Shown here in pieces: positions 12,373 to 24,784 of a DNA stretch of 64,000 nt (the first letter of the stretch is position 1; each line of letters begins with the position of its first letter). Under the pieces are notes generated by a model, which was given only the letters and a program-made list of their open reading frames with translations, did not search any database and was not told where the DNA came from. The stretch is from assembly GCA_002914805.1 (NCBI GenBank), contig JXTB01000044.1, forward strand, positions 734,567-798,566. Reading direction: 5' to 3'. A program made the translations under genes and the position numbers. This DNA is from Parasponia andersonii (Eukaryota > Streptophyta > Magnoliopsida > Rosales > Cannabaceae).

Positions 12373-12977
12373 TATTAGGAATCTGATCGATCCAGATTCG
12401 CCGTTCTTATGATTTCACTTCAAAGAAATGTCAGAATAAAGAAATAGTAACATGACATAGAAACTAATCTCACAATACAAAAATTTAAGTAGAAAGCTCA
12501 TAAATCAGAATAAAAACCATTGTCTCTCAGAAAAGAATTTTACTATATGAAAAGTTACTATAATCACATAGATTTCTCTATTTTCTACCTAATAACCCCA
12601 ATACATCTAAGTATTTTCTCACAAGTATTATCTTATTCACACCTAATATCGCCACTCTTTGAAATCTCTTCTTTTATAAAGAAACTTTACTCTATTTGAA
12701 AAGAGAAACAAAGAAAAAAGAAAGAATTTAATTAGAAGAGAGAACTTGAACTATTCTAATTTTGGGGATGAAAAAAAATGAAGAAATCAAGTCTATATTT
12801 ATAGGCTAGGATCACCAACCTCCATGTAGTTTGAACGCGGTTTGCATACTATTTAGGTATTCACATATGCATGTTCACATGTCTTCACATGTATTTATAT
12901 GGATCTGTTCACACATGTTCACATACATTAATAATCTCTTACTTGAAGACTTGATTTCAATTACATCTTTACATACA
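12373..12977 (-). repeat. 3' LTR of the copia remnant
   Basis: Matches 14012-14590 in the same orientation with many substitutions. The TG end is taken as the minus-strand TGTATGTAAAG next to a short purine-rich tract. The right part carries repeated TTCACATGT-like words. Confidence 0.65.
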
Positions 12978-13420
12978 ATCCCATTTTATAGCTTATGTTG
13001 CTATCATTGTTTTTACTGACAATCTTACTCTACTATATGAGTATACCACTTAAAAATTGACGAATTCTAAGATTTTCATCTCAGCTCATATTGAAAGAAC
13101 TTTGCTGATAATTATGGTACTGACTCCCATGTTTGGCTTCTTTAGGAGACCAATAGCCATTGACATCATTCAATACACACTTTACATCAATGCTAAACCA
13201 ATGCCTATGTACAAACTTGTTCCCGCTAATTATGAAATATCTTATTTCATGGCATCTTTAGAGATAAGCAGAATACCATGAGAAAGCATATATCATGATC
13301 AAAGGACAATATCATTGTCTCTATCATAGGAGATAATATTAGTATCATTACTAGATTTAGAGCTATTAGCCGAACCTGTTCTACTTTTTCGACAATTTCT
13401 TTTTCAAGTTTCCAGATTGT

Positions 13421-13858
13421 CTATACCCCCATCAAATTACATTCATTTTCCATAGAATTTTTCTTCTTTGTGTCAACTACTAATATTGAACCCTTAGATG
13501 AAACATTATTTCTATAACTCGTCAACCTTATTTCTTCGGATAAAAGTTTATTTATGACTTCAAAAAAAACCACAGTTTCCTTCATATGCACCAAAATAGG
13601 TTTCATATTGTTATAGGAATGTGGCAGAGACAAGATAAATTGTAATACCTTATCTTCATCTTTAATCTTCACTCTAATAGCTTCTAGTTCAAAAACGATA
13701 CTATTCAAGACACTTAGATGATCCAAAATTTTCGTGTCTTCATTCATACACAATGTATTAAATTGCTCATTCAGGTACACTTGATTTGAGATGCCTTTTG
13801 CCTGATATAATTCTCTCAGCTTTCCCCGGATATCTTTGGCCATCGTTATTCCAAACAC
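13421..13858 (-). pseudogene. Copia gag fragment (UBN2 domain), truncated
   Basis: The 145-codon minus-strand frame encodes the typical copia capsid core: LRELYQAKGISNQVYLNEQF, a DHLSVLNSIVFELEAIRVKI segment, LPHSYNNMKPIL, and LLSEEIRL. These are the landmarks of the UBN2 gag family. The frame ends about where a zinc knuckle would be expected, and no Cx2Cx4Hx4C is readable downstream. Protease, integrase and reverse transcriptase are absent. It is a relic. Confidence 0.85.
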
Positions 13859-13997
13859 ATTTGCAAAGATATTTTTGGCCAGACACGTATGTATCGCACT
13901 TGTAGCTCTTTTATTCAGATTATTTTAATCTTCATCGCTTATACTGTATTTTTCAGAATCTTTGCCATACAAAACTGTAGTGCACCAAATAATCCTC

Positions 13998-14009
13998 GCT
14001 TTGATACCA
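13998..14009 (-). other. Primer-binding site (initiator tRNA-Met)
   Basis: Minus strand reads TGGTATCAAAGC, one mismatch from the common plant TGGTATCAGAGC complementary to initiator tRNA-Met, and sits just inside the 5' LTR end at 14012. Confidence 0.8.
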
Positions 14010-14011
14010 CT

Positions 14012-14590
14012 TATTGGGAATCTGACCGACCCAAATTCACCGTTCATAGGATCTCACTTCAAAAAAATGTTAGAATAATAAAGAAATAATAACAGAGAAT
14101 AGAAACCAATCTCACAACACATGAATTTAAGTGAAAAAGAAAAACCATTATCTCTCGTAAAATAATTTTATTATATGAAAAATTTCCACAATCACATAAA
14201 TTTATCACTTTTTTACCCAATGACTATAATACATTCAAACACTTCTCACAATTATCCTCTCACTCATACTTTATCTTTAAAATCATATATTTCATAAAGA
14301 AACTTTATTCTATTTAAAAGGAAAAATAAAGAGTGAAGAAAAAATTTAATTAAAAAAAAAAAGTTGAAATGAGACGGAGAGAAGGAAGAAATGAACTTTA
14401 TTTATAGACTGCGGTCACCAATTCTTTACGTTCACCTATAAATATTCACGCGTGTTAACATATATTGGATTGACAACCTATATATATATTCATATCGTTA
14501 ACATATATAAACATTCAGAAGTGTTCGTAAAGATATATTAACATTTATTCACATATGTTCACGCGATCTCTTCACGCATCAACGTTTAGG
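14012..14590 (-). repeat. 5' LTR of the copia remnant
   Basis: Pairs with 12373-12977. Near 14465-14477 it contains TTGGATTGACAACC followed by TA repeats, resembling the right end of the MITE family and possibly a solo MITE tip. Confidence 0.65.
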
Positions 14591-14742
14591 TCAGGCGACT
14601 TTTGATTAATTACGACGCCAAAGACCCCGAATAGGTAAGTGAGGACTGAAAAGAAAGAGCTCCTCCTTTTCCATCGTCACTGCAAAATCCGAATCGAGTT
14701 TTCAGGTATTTTCCTCTTCATTTTGTCTCTCACTACTCTCTT

Positions 14743-14774
<32 letters not shown>

Positions 14775-15034
14775 AATTTTCAATTTCGTCCTCCAAAAAT
14801 GGCTTCCGGTATCAAAATCCAGCTACTTTCCATGTATGAAATCTACAGATCCTTGTTTAAATCCAGCTTCTGCAGTCTGAGTTCATGAATTAGAGTCTAC
14901 CAATCTTAAAAAATGGACATAGTAGATCCAAGTATCGATCAATCGCATCTTTTGGTTCTATATTTTGCTCTAAATATACAGAATTATACTGACAAAATAC
15001 TCGCTTCTTCTACATTTGATACATTCGAAGCGAA
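14591..15034 (+). promoter_or_regulatory. Promoter and leader of the ATG27-like gene, probable leader intron
   Basis: The sequence becomes less AT-rich from about 14640. CGAATCGAGTTTTCAG|GTATTT at about 14691-14712 looks like an exon end with a donor, and CATTCGAAG at 15022-15030 could be the acceptor just before the ATG. This suggests an intron within the 5' leader. No convincing TATA box was found. Confidence 0.35.
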
Positions 15035-18000
15035 ATGCGGAGACTGAGATGCCGTTTCGGTTCGCATTCTTTACATTTCTGGTTTGCGATGATTACAGGT
15101 AAATTTGGGCGTAATTGTATCAGATTTGTGTGTAAATGTAAGTCGGTGTATTAATGAAAACACTTTTTTTTTTTGGTTAAAATTATTGTTCAGCTATTAT
15201 ATCACAGGCGCTCAAAGCTACCTCAATTGTGGCTCCGAGTTCCAATTGCTACGTTATCGATAACTCTAGTCGAATTGTGGATTTTGTATCCTTACCTGAT
15301 CAATTCTAGTTATGAATTCGACATTACTGAAAATTTTGTATTTTTTTTTGGTTTAGTTGTATTTGTTTTTTGCCCCCTTAACTGTAATCTAGACAAATTG
15401 GATTGGACATGAGTTCGAGTATGATGCCAAGGTAATGCTCTTTTACAGTTATTTTACGATCATGGAATTCAGCATAAGATTTGATATGTGCAGAGTTCTA
15501 TCTGTAGATTACTTTATTGAGATATTGTCAATATGATAAAGTTTGCCTCGATAGGGACTTGGCTCCGACTTGGCTGTTCGATTTTGTAAAGACGTGGAAG
15601 CTAGATCACAAACGGTAGTCAATATCACCATATTCTCATTTACTTTCTTGTTGTATTTTCTCTTTTTGAAATTTGAATTTGACGTGTTGTACTTTGAAAC
15701 ACATATAAGTAAAGCCAGTCGTGTATGCAACAATCTAATGTGTAACACTTGGTAAAAATTTTCATCATATATATTCTGCCACAATATTTAAAGCCAGTTT
15801 TCTTTGGAAGGTTCTAAACAAAATGTTATTTTGTGGGTGGTTCATTGATTTCCATTCCTATGAGGACCTTTTTATACTATAATGAATAATGATGCAGGGA
15901 TACGTGGATTTCGGTCGTTTTGATAAGTATAACTACTTTGTTACTGGCTCAGGACGAGTTGACTTTGTTCAAGTGAGCTTTTTTCGTTCCTGAACTGTAC
16001 TTTTCAGGAGACTTGTTTAATGCGATCTAAAAACCTGATTGTGTTAATTGTCTCAGTTTCTGAAATTTTAGGGGTTTTACAATGGTGACCTGAGAAAGTG
16101 TGAGGACCGTTTTGATAAAATGGGACGAACAGCACAGGTTAGTTTCAGGTTGAGAACAATATAGTCTTCCCCCACCTCACCCCATTCACACACAAAAGAA
16201 GAGGGGATGCCAGGATATTTCTCTCTTTTTCTTATTCTTTTTGTTTTTTCCATGATATTATTTTCCCAGTACTCTGTGCTCTCAGCTTATTTACTGTATT
16301 TTGCATTATTTCAGGTAAATATAATATGTGGAGCTTGTCCAAATGGGCAATGTAAAGGTTGGTGCATTTGTTTTCTGATAACTAGTTTGTGTTTCATCTC
16401 AATTCATGATTTGAGACTGGTTTATTATTTTATTTCTGTTTTCAGATGTACCTGGATGCGTCTGCAATATCACTTACGAGTCTACCTGCAGGTCTATTCA
16501 GGATGCCTTGATTTTCAATTTTTTATGAAAGATATCTTATATTGGATTGAACATCATGAGAATTCTCTGCAGACTTGTTTATCTACCAGTATTCAAGCTA
16601 GCAGAAATTTAAACCCAGCTTGTTGTGTGCATAGCTGCCTTTGATATTGATTCTTGAAATAAATCTAGATCTAAATTTATTTATTCTCAAGTTTTTGTTC
16701 ATTGGCTTTGAGAAACAAAGATACAACATATCTAGAAAAATTATCGTTCGAAAAATATGCCTCATAAGAGTGATGCATGTACTATGTTTGAATTCTAGGA
16801 TAGTTACGTAAAGTTGTTTGTTCCTACATCTCAGAGTTTTAGCTGAACTCGCCATTCCGTGTGTGAAACCGGGTCCACGAGTATTTAAGGGCTTCACTGT
16901 TGGCTTCCATCCGCGGACATGGGAACTTGTGAGGATATGTTTCATACTCACCTATATATATTTTTGTTTTTGTGCGAAAGTACATATTTGGCCAAGAATA
17001 ACCCTTATGAACATGTAGGTCTATGATGGCATGACCCAATTGGGCTTTGAAAAGTCTCACCATGAGTTCAGGTATGAGATCTCTGCTGTGAATTTTTGCT
17101 TTGTTCACTTTTCTCCTCATTGATTCTGTCTCATTTAATAGTGAATTATTTTTCTTCATATTCATATTGTTTTTCCAATAATTTCTACATTATGCAGCTT
17201 CACAACTGAACAGGCTCATGTTGCCCTATATATGACTGCAATTGCTTCACTTTCCACTTTGGTGCAGAAACCTGTTGTTAAGGTACTTAGGCTCTCATAA
17301 GTCTAGTGTTTTAGAAGTCTTAAACAACTGAATGATATGCTCATATCTAACCTCTGTTTGAACATTCTCAGATTTTCCCCGACAATGGCCTGGAGGTTAG
17401 GTTATCGGGCTCAGGAGCATCTGGAAAACCTCCCACAACTTTGTCTCCCACCATGTTGGCTATAGATTGGAGATGTAGGGTTCGGTCCTTGCTGTGCTAT
17501 TGATATTTATGATCATTTAAATCTTCTGACTCTGTTTTAAATTTTCAGGTGAGAAGGCTCGTGATAGTCCCTATGAAGTTAATGTCACTATCCCAGTTGA
17601 GGGCTATGAACCCGTTCAGTTCAGTCTTACAAAAATGTGTGGTAGGTTTGCATTCATTGTGAAAATTGCTTCCAATAAGCTCTAGATTGTTATAGTTGGT
17701 AGCATTTATCGGCGATTCAATATACTGTTGAAACTCGAGGGAAAATGACTTATTTTCGCACGACGACTAATCTTATAGATACAAGTTGGTCCAGTTTCAA
17801 TAACACTTTGATTAGAGGCTACTCAATTCTTGATTGTTGCAGCATATCTCTTCTAGAATACGGGAATTAGTCACAAATGCCATTTTCCGGAATGTTTTTC
17901 TTTGATTGCTGAATGAAGAGTCCCAGATGATTTGGAAAAAAAAAAGGGGGAAAAAAAAGAAGAAGAAGAGAGATTTTGGGCTTGGTAGCAATAGAATTAT

Positions 18001-19269
18001 ATACTATTAATTCAAAAACCCTTATCTTATTCTACTTCAATTTAGCTCCACGTGCCTGTTGACACCATATTGGTTTGTTCAAATTTTTGCAGAATACAGG
18101 CAGGATCAGGATGGAGATGCTACAAGAGGATGGGCTATATTTGGAATTTTGTCCTGCATGTACGGTCAATTTCATTTAAGGAAAAAGAAACGGAAAAACA
18201 TTCATCAAGTAACTTATGACTATGCTGCGGCATCTTAAACAGTTCCGGCATTAATTGCTGTTTATTCCTTAGACTAGTTCGTGACTATGCATGTATCTTA
18301 GACTTTAGGCACTTTTTGTCAATTTGCCTTACTTTTCACCTGATATCTTGATTGGCATCACATGATAATAATTTGTCCCCAGTATTTTCCTATTTTTATT
18401 AATTCCTAATTTTGGTGTTTGAATACATTGGCTTGGGACAGATTCATCGTCTTATCAACACTGTTCTGTTGTGGAGGGTTTATCTACAAGACTAGAGTAG
18501 AACGCCAGGTAGGCCTTTTATTTCTATTTCTCGACATTTTTTCTTGGCTTCTCAATTGTGCTTTGGTAATTTGCCTTTTATTCTTTCATTTATTTAGATT
18601 CTGTGATGAGGGTTTGGGTTCATACTCTTTAATGTATGTTTGCAATAAGCTGATTATATTTTATCATATGCAGCATGGAATTGATGCATTGCCAGGCATG
18701 ACAATTTTATCTGCCTGTTTAGAAACGGTAAGCATACTACCCCATTATAATGTGAAGAAGACTTGGACGTAATAAATAGCATATGATTGACTCTTTTTTG
18801 ATACTGATTTTGTATAAAAATCAATCGTCTTCTTGGATAGGATAGCATAATCTGGCTAGAACTCATAATAATGGATAACACTATATGTGTATAAATTAGG
18901 TTACCAAATCTTGGCAACGAGATGGGTTTATTGCAAATTACAACGAATGAGGATCATTCAAGTTATTTATGTATACCTCGTATTTAGTAGGTATAATTTA
19001 ATAGGGTCAACATTTGCCCCCTGGTAGCTGGTAGATCCAACTTAAAATATTGGTTACAAAATCCATATTGGGATTTTGTCAACGCAATTTTGCATTGACT
19101 AACAAGATCAAATTTGTGGATAACAAAATAGGTGAGTGGAGCAGGGCAGGGCTACACACGAGCAGAAGACTTCAATAATGCCTATGCTAGTGAAGCCTCT
19201 TGGGAACGACCTCCTGTTCCTGCTCAAGGAACAAGGAGACAAAGCGAAAGGAAATACGGTGCAATTTAA
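15035..19269 (+). CDS. Type I membrane protein, ATG27/MRH-like, 17 exons
   Basis: Exons: 15035-15098, 15194-15285, 15393-15431, 15555-15614, 15898-15972, 16072-16137, 16315-16357, 16446-16491, 16835-16928, 17019-17071, 17198-17282, 17372-17474, 17549-17641, 18093-18159, 18442-18508, 18674-18727, 19132-19269. Every junction is GT-AG and keeps phase, giving 412 residues. A hydrophobic N-terminal stretch could be a signal peptide. The luminal part is cysteine-rich (CGACPNGQC, CVCNITYESTC, AIPCVKPGPRVF). One transmembrane segment spans about 319-342 (GWAIFGILSCIFIVLSTL, then CCGGF), leaving a cytosolic tail of about 70 residues (GIDALPGMTILSACLE). The layout matches plant proteins annotated as ATG27-like, related to mannose-6-phosphate-receptor homology domains and implicated in Golgi/endosome trafficking. 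The structure is secure, the family assignment is from memory, and the function is inferred. Confidence 0.85.
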
Positions 19270-20540
19270 ACTCTGCATACTTGGGTTAATTTTTCATAAA
19301 AATCAGAGGTATCAAGAGCAGGACCTAAAAACCTTTCAGTTTTGCAGCCTAATATTGTATTCTCTCGGTAATCCAAACTCATACGAGTAGTTGTAGTAAT
19401 ACATTTAGAAATATTAATTGAACTCGTTTATCTCAAGCTTTTATTGTTAAAGATCAAAAGATAGGTGTGTATTCGTATTATATTAAATATACTAGCGTAA
19501 CATTTAGATTTCTGCTACGTGTTGCATGGTGATGCTGTGTGAATTAGGTGCTAATTCTGTCGTTAAGCTTGTCTGCATGACGATGTGTCGATATGAGGCC
19601 ATGTGAGCATCCCCTTCATGTGGGGAACCAGGAACCATTGGAAAAAAGGCAAAGGATATTCGAATTATATGCCCTTTAACCTTTGAGGCTTGTATAGGAG
19701 GTCTTTTGCAATTGAAGATAATGCTCTCTTGCCAATGAAGCAATACAGTCTAGAAAAGGAGTTGTTCTCCAAGCCCACCTAGATTCCTTAGCTATTTTAA
19801 TGGATATATTATATTAACCTAATATTCTCCTTATCCTGTTCTGTAACAAGAAAATAATAGTAATAATGATAATAGCAATAAATTAATTAAAAAGAAATAA
19901 TGATTCGATGTCACGACACACAAAGCGGACGATGTAATTATTACCATTCTTTTTAATTAAAAGCTCAAAAAGCCACGCCACGCGGATGCCTAGGCTAAAA
20001 AATTTAAAGGTTAAAAGCTTAATGAACGACAAGAATTGAAAGATAGCATTATTTTTTACGGTTCTCGAATCAAATGATAGTTTCTAAATATTGGTGACAT
20101 ACAGGGAAGATTAGAAAAACGTAAGCTAATAAGTCATAAGTACTTTTAGCATATACATATATATTATGAAGAATACCAGGTGTAAAATTCTTTTTTGAAA
20201 GAGAAAAGGGGAAAAAAAAAGTAAAGAAAAAGTCTTGGAAGGATATGAAGCTTTCAACCTTGTCCTATCTTTTTAGCTGGCTCTCTATGATAGCTTTCCA
20301 TAGTCAAGCATTCCGGGTACTATATAATGCAGCCAGTTTGAGCCGATCATTCGTGATCATACTGATTTGTCAACAGAGCAGGTAAGTCTGCTCCCACTTT
20401 GGACCTTTTAAGCTTTTACAAGGTCTGACAGGAGGTTTAAATTTGCAACTAATGGACTCGGTAAACATCAGATTATAAATTCAAACTATTAAAAGAATGG
20501 TAGATAGTAAACTTTGTACCATTCATAGCCACAGTTTAAA
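19270..20540. other. Intergenic region between the ATG27-like gene and the peroxidase
   Basis: The first part is probably the 3' untranslated region. Open frames at 19136-19390 (+) and 19504-19743 (-) overlap the last exon or have no family character. A possible isolated promoter/donor pair near 20320-20382 is listed separately. Confidence 0.4.
20318..20382 (+). promoter_or_regulatory. Possible TATA box and leader exon with donor
   Basis: GTACTATATAATGCAGCC at about 20318-20335 resembles a plant TATA region. About 55 bp further, CAACAGAGCAG|GTAAGT is a near-perfect splice donor. Together they could be an alternative first exon, perhaps of the peroxidase 700 bp downstream. The peroxidase also has its own TATA box, so this is speculative. 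Confidence 0.25.
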
Positions 20541-20982
20541 CCCTCCAAATAGATCAAATCACCATAACGAATCGTACAAATAAACCTTCCAATACTGCTG
20601 AATTGTTGTTGCTAAAGATGACTTTTAGGTTCATTGCTAATATTTTATTAGAGACTCTGGTGCTTGATCTATTGTGAGGCTGTAATCCAAGTATGATATT
20701 TTAGCAAGTAGTTGCAATTAATGGATGATTTAGTTTGAAGTTAACTTTGCTTCATTGTAATCAGCTACGTTTTTCTACTAAAAATTTTGCTTCATTATTT
20801 ATACTGACACCATTATGGACTACTAAGCCTTAAGCATGGAAATTGCTACCAACTCCAACCTGCTTTAAAATTTCTATACTTGCTATTAATGTAAAATTAT
20901 TTAGCTTGCTAACAACTCCACCACCTTTTTTGTTCTCTTCTTTTTACTTTGTCTTTCTCAACTTTATTTAACAAACTCCATC

Positions 20983-20991
20983 CTATAAATA
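20983..20991 (+). promoter_or_regulatory. TATA box of the peroxidase gene
   Basis: CCTATAAATACCCC lies about 100 bp before the ATG at 21085. The same element is kept in the broken copy at 28749-28755. Confidence 0.75.
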
Positions 20992-21084
20992 CCCCCTTAA
21001 GCCTTATGCAGTACTCATCACAGGAGGTCTTGAAATCTTCTACTTGTCTTAGATTTTCGAAAGAGAGCTAAAATTACAAATATT

Positions 21085-22412
<1,328 letters not shown>

Positions 22413-22649
22413 GACTATATAATAATAGCGGTTGAATTCTATTATGTGAAGTTCTCTGTCTCATTTCTTTTTCTAAAGTTCCTTTACTTCTCTTTTCTAA
22501 GTGGAACTTTGATTATTTTGTTTTGTGCAGTCAGTATGTTATGTATCGGGTGGGGCTGTTTTGATTGCTCTTCTAATGTTTGTTCATGGAAGTTTCAGAG
22601 TGTTTCTTTAGCAGCAACTTGAAGAAGTGAATAATTATGATTGAATTTT

Positions 22650-22655
22650 AATAAA
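22650..22655 (+). terminator. Candidate polyadenylation signal
   Basis: AATAAA about 240 bp after the peroxidase stop, in the 3' flank. The second duplication unit reads AATTAA at the matching place. Confidence 0.4.
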
Positions 22656-23110
22656 AGAAAATTTTGTTCTTTTGAGTAGATATTTTTCTGTGACTAGGTG
22701 CATTATAAGTTTCTTTGTTCCCTTCTTTTTTAATTCTTATGAATATGTGGATGAAGAGAACATGTTAAGCTAAACATAAACAAACTGTAAATTAGAGTTC
22801 TAGCAGAACAAAAAGTAACAGTTATTCTGACAACAACAGTCTAGAGAAAGAATTTAAGAATCAATAAACAAAGAGGAAGCAACAATGACAATAATTTAAT
22901 CAAGGTAAGGAAAACCAATTTTATAAAATTAAAATTACAAAAATAGCCCCAATTAGGCTAAATGCGCGATTTATCTCTTCGATTCTAAAATAATATAAAT
23001 TTTACTTTGGATAAATCAATGCAGGTTTCACTGCTCTATCTAATTTGATTAAAATTAAAATGCGAAAAAATAAAATTTACGTATACTCTAAACCCAAACA
23101 AATCAAGAAC

Positions 23111-24255
23111 AAAAAGAGAATAATGAAAATAAGAAGACTTAATGAAAAAAGAAAATTTTTATACCTTTCTTTTTAATTCCCCCCTTTTAGTTAATTAAAG
23201 GTGTTAAAGGGGATTTTTGGGCATTTTAGTAAAATTTTAAACCTCCTCAAACTAGTCCAACTTATTTTCCTTATTGTATTTAATGTCTTATCAAATTAGA
23301 TGGAGGCGTGAAATTTATAGCAAATTATTAATCTAAAACAATATTTGTATTATTTATGAAAATTAAGAAAATAAAACGCGTAGAGCCACCCCATTTTTAA
23401 CCCCCGCCCTTCTTCTAATTAGACTTCTCTTTAAAATATAAAAATTGAATATTTTTTTAACACACCACTTTTAGAAATTTATCATCCCAAAATTTAATAA
23501 TATCTAATACAATTTCTCTTCCCACACTCACTAGCCAGCTTGGAAAAGACTTTTTAGCCAAATAGTTGAATTTTGAATCATAGTTTACAGAATGGTAGTT
23601 TTTAAATATCATTAAATAATAGTAAAATTTTGAAAATTATTTTAAAAAGTACTGTTTTTCATATTTAGTATATCAAAATATATTGATTTATTTTTTTTAA
23701 ATTGATTTATTTTTAAAAATTGAATTCCTTTATAAAAAATATTATTTTATTTTATAAAAAAGTAAATCAACTAAAAAACGACCATTTATCAAAATAAAAT
23801 AATAAAATAGTCATATATAAAATAAGTGTAAAAATGATCATTTTTTAAATTGATCTAAAAAACAGGAATACTCTTTTGAAAATTTCTCATTCTTAGTCTT
23901 CTTCTTCAGTCTTTTTATTTCTCGACAAAAAGTCACCCAAAAATCTGGATATTTTGATAACTTTTTTAATTATACAAATAGAGGAATTAATGTATGTGTT
24001 TCAAAATATTAAATTTCTAATTTTATTAGAAAAAATTGTTCTTTCTTTTTTTTTTTTATTTCTCCTAAAAAAGTATATCGTTCTTGAATTATTTTATGAG
24101 ATTTATTGAATTATTAAGAGAGTCAGAATTTTTGAATCAATTTTCTTTATGTTTTTGAGATTTAGAGAGAGAGAGAGAGTTATAGTTCTTAAATCATTTT
24201 TAGGATTCTTAAGAAATAGAAAGAGTTAGGGTTCTTGAATATATATATATATATA
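23111..24255. other. Gene-free AT-rich stretch
   Basis: Long A/T runs, a short (GA)n at about 24168-24179 and a TA tract just before the next MITE. I see nothing coding. Confidence 0.4.
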
Positions 24256-24496
24256 GGGCACTAATCCAGTAGGTTTTTTTTTTTTTTTCCTATGCATAGG
24301 TATCAATTTGGCTAATGAAAATTTAGCATGCACATTTTTTTATTGTAAAAAATAATAGAGAGAAAGAGTATTAATGATGCACGTCTTTTTATGCACTTCA
24401 TTATAGCCATTGGATCACCATTTAATGGTGATCCAACGGCTAAAAAAAAATACCTACCCATAGGTAAAGAAAAAAAATACCTATTAGATTAGCAAC
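24256..24496 (+). mobile_element. TA-associated MITE, copy C
   Basis: GGGCACTAATCCAGTAGG plus a T-tract at the left; AAATACCTATTAGATTAGCAAC at the right, TA on both sides. Internal dyad TTGGATCACCAT...ATGGTGATCCAA. Only about 18 bp of TA separate it from copy D. Confidence 0.8.
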
Positions 24497-24514
24497 TATA
24501 TATATATATATATA

Positions 24515-24784
24515 GGGCACCAATCCAGTAGGTATTTTTTTTTTTTACTTATGCAAATGTATCAATTTAGCCAATAAAAATTTAGCATATATATTTTTTT
24601 ATTATAAAAAGTAAGAGAGAGAAAGAGTATTAATGATGCATGTCTTTTTATGCACTTCATTATAGCCATTGGATCACCATCTAATGGTGATCCAACGGCT
24701 AAAAAAAAAATACCTATCCATAGGTAAAGAAAAAAAATACCTATCCATAGGTAAAGAAAAAAAATACCTATTGGATTGGCAACC
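24515..24784 (+). mobile_element. TA-associated MITE, copy D
   Basis: Best-preserved ends: GGGCACCAATCCAGTAGGTA and ATACCTATTGGATTGGCAACC. The central hairpin at 24663-24701 pairs TAGCCATTGGATCACCAT with ATGGTGATCCAACGGCTA. A 27-bp piece near the right end (TAGGTAAAG, A-tract, TACCTATCCA) is tandemly repeated, which explains its greater length. Confidence 0.82.

Larger units (their letters stand above)
12373..14590 (-). mobile_element. Ty1/copia retrotransposon remnant with two LTRs and an internal deletion
   Basis: Two diverged direct repeats, about 12373-12977 and 14012-14590, both start TATT(A/G)GGAATCTGA and share long stretches (for example TAAAGAAACTTTA). The element points to the minus strand, so 14590-14012 is its 5' LTR. 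Just inside it, 13998-14009 is a primer-binding site. A gag fragment follows, then about 450 bp of unrecognised sequence to the 3' LTR, so nearly all of pol is deleted. LTR divergence is large, so the insertion is old. Outer LTR borders are approximate. Confidence 0.8.

Noticed and set aside
13057-13281. 74-codon plus-strand frame inside the copia remnant
   Set aside because: Opposite strand to the element and unlike any copia domain; treated as decayed internal sequence.
16207-16644. 145-codon plus-strand frame
   Set aside because: Reads through introns and small exons of the ATG27-like gene in the wrong frame.
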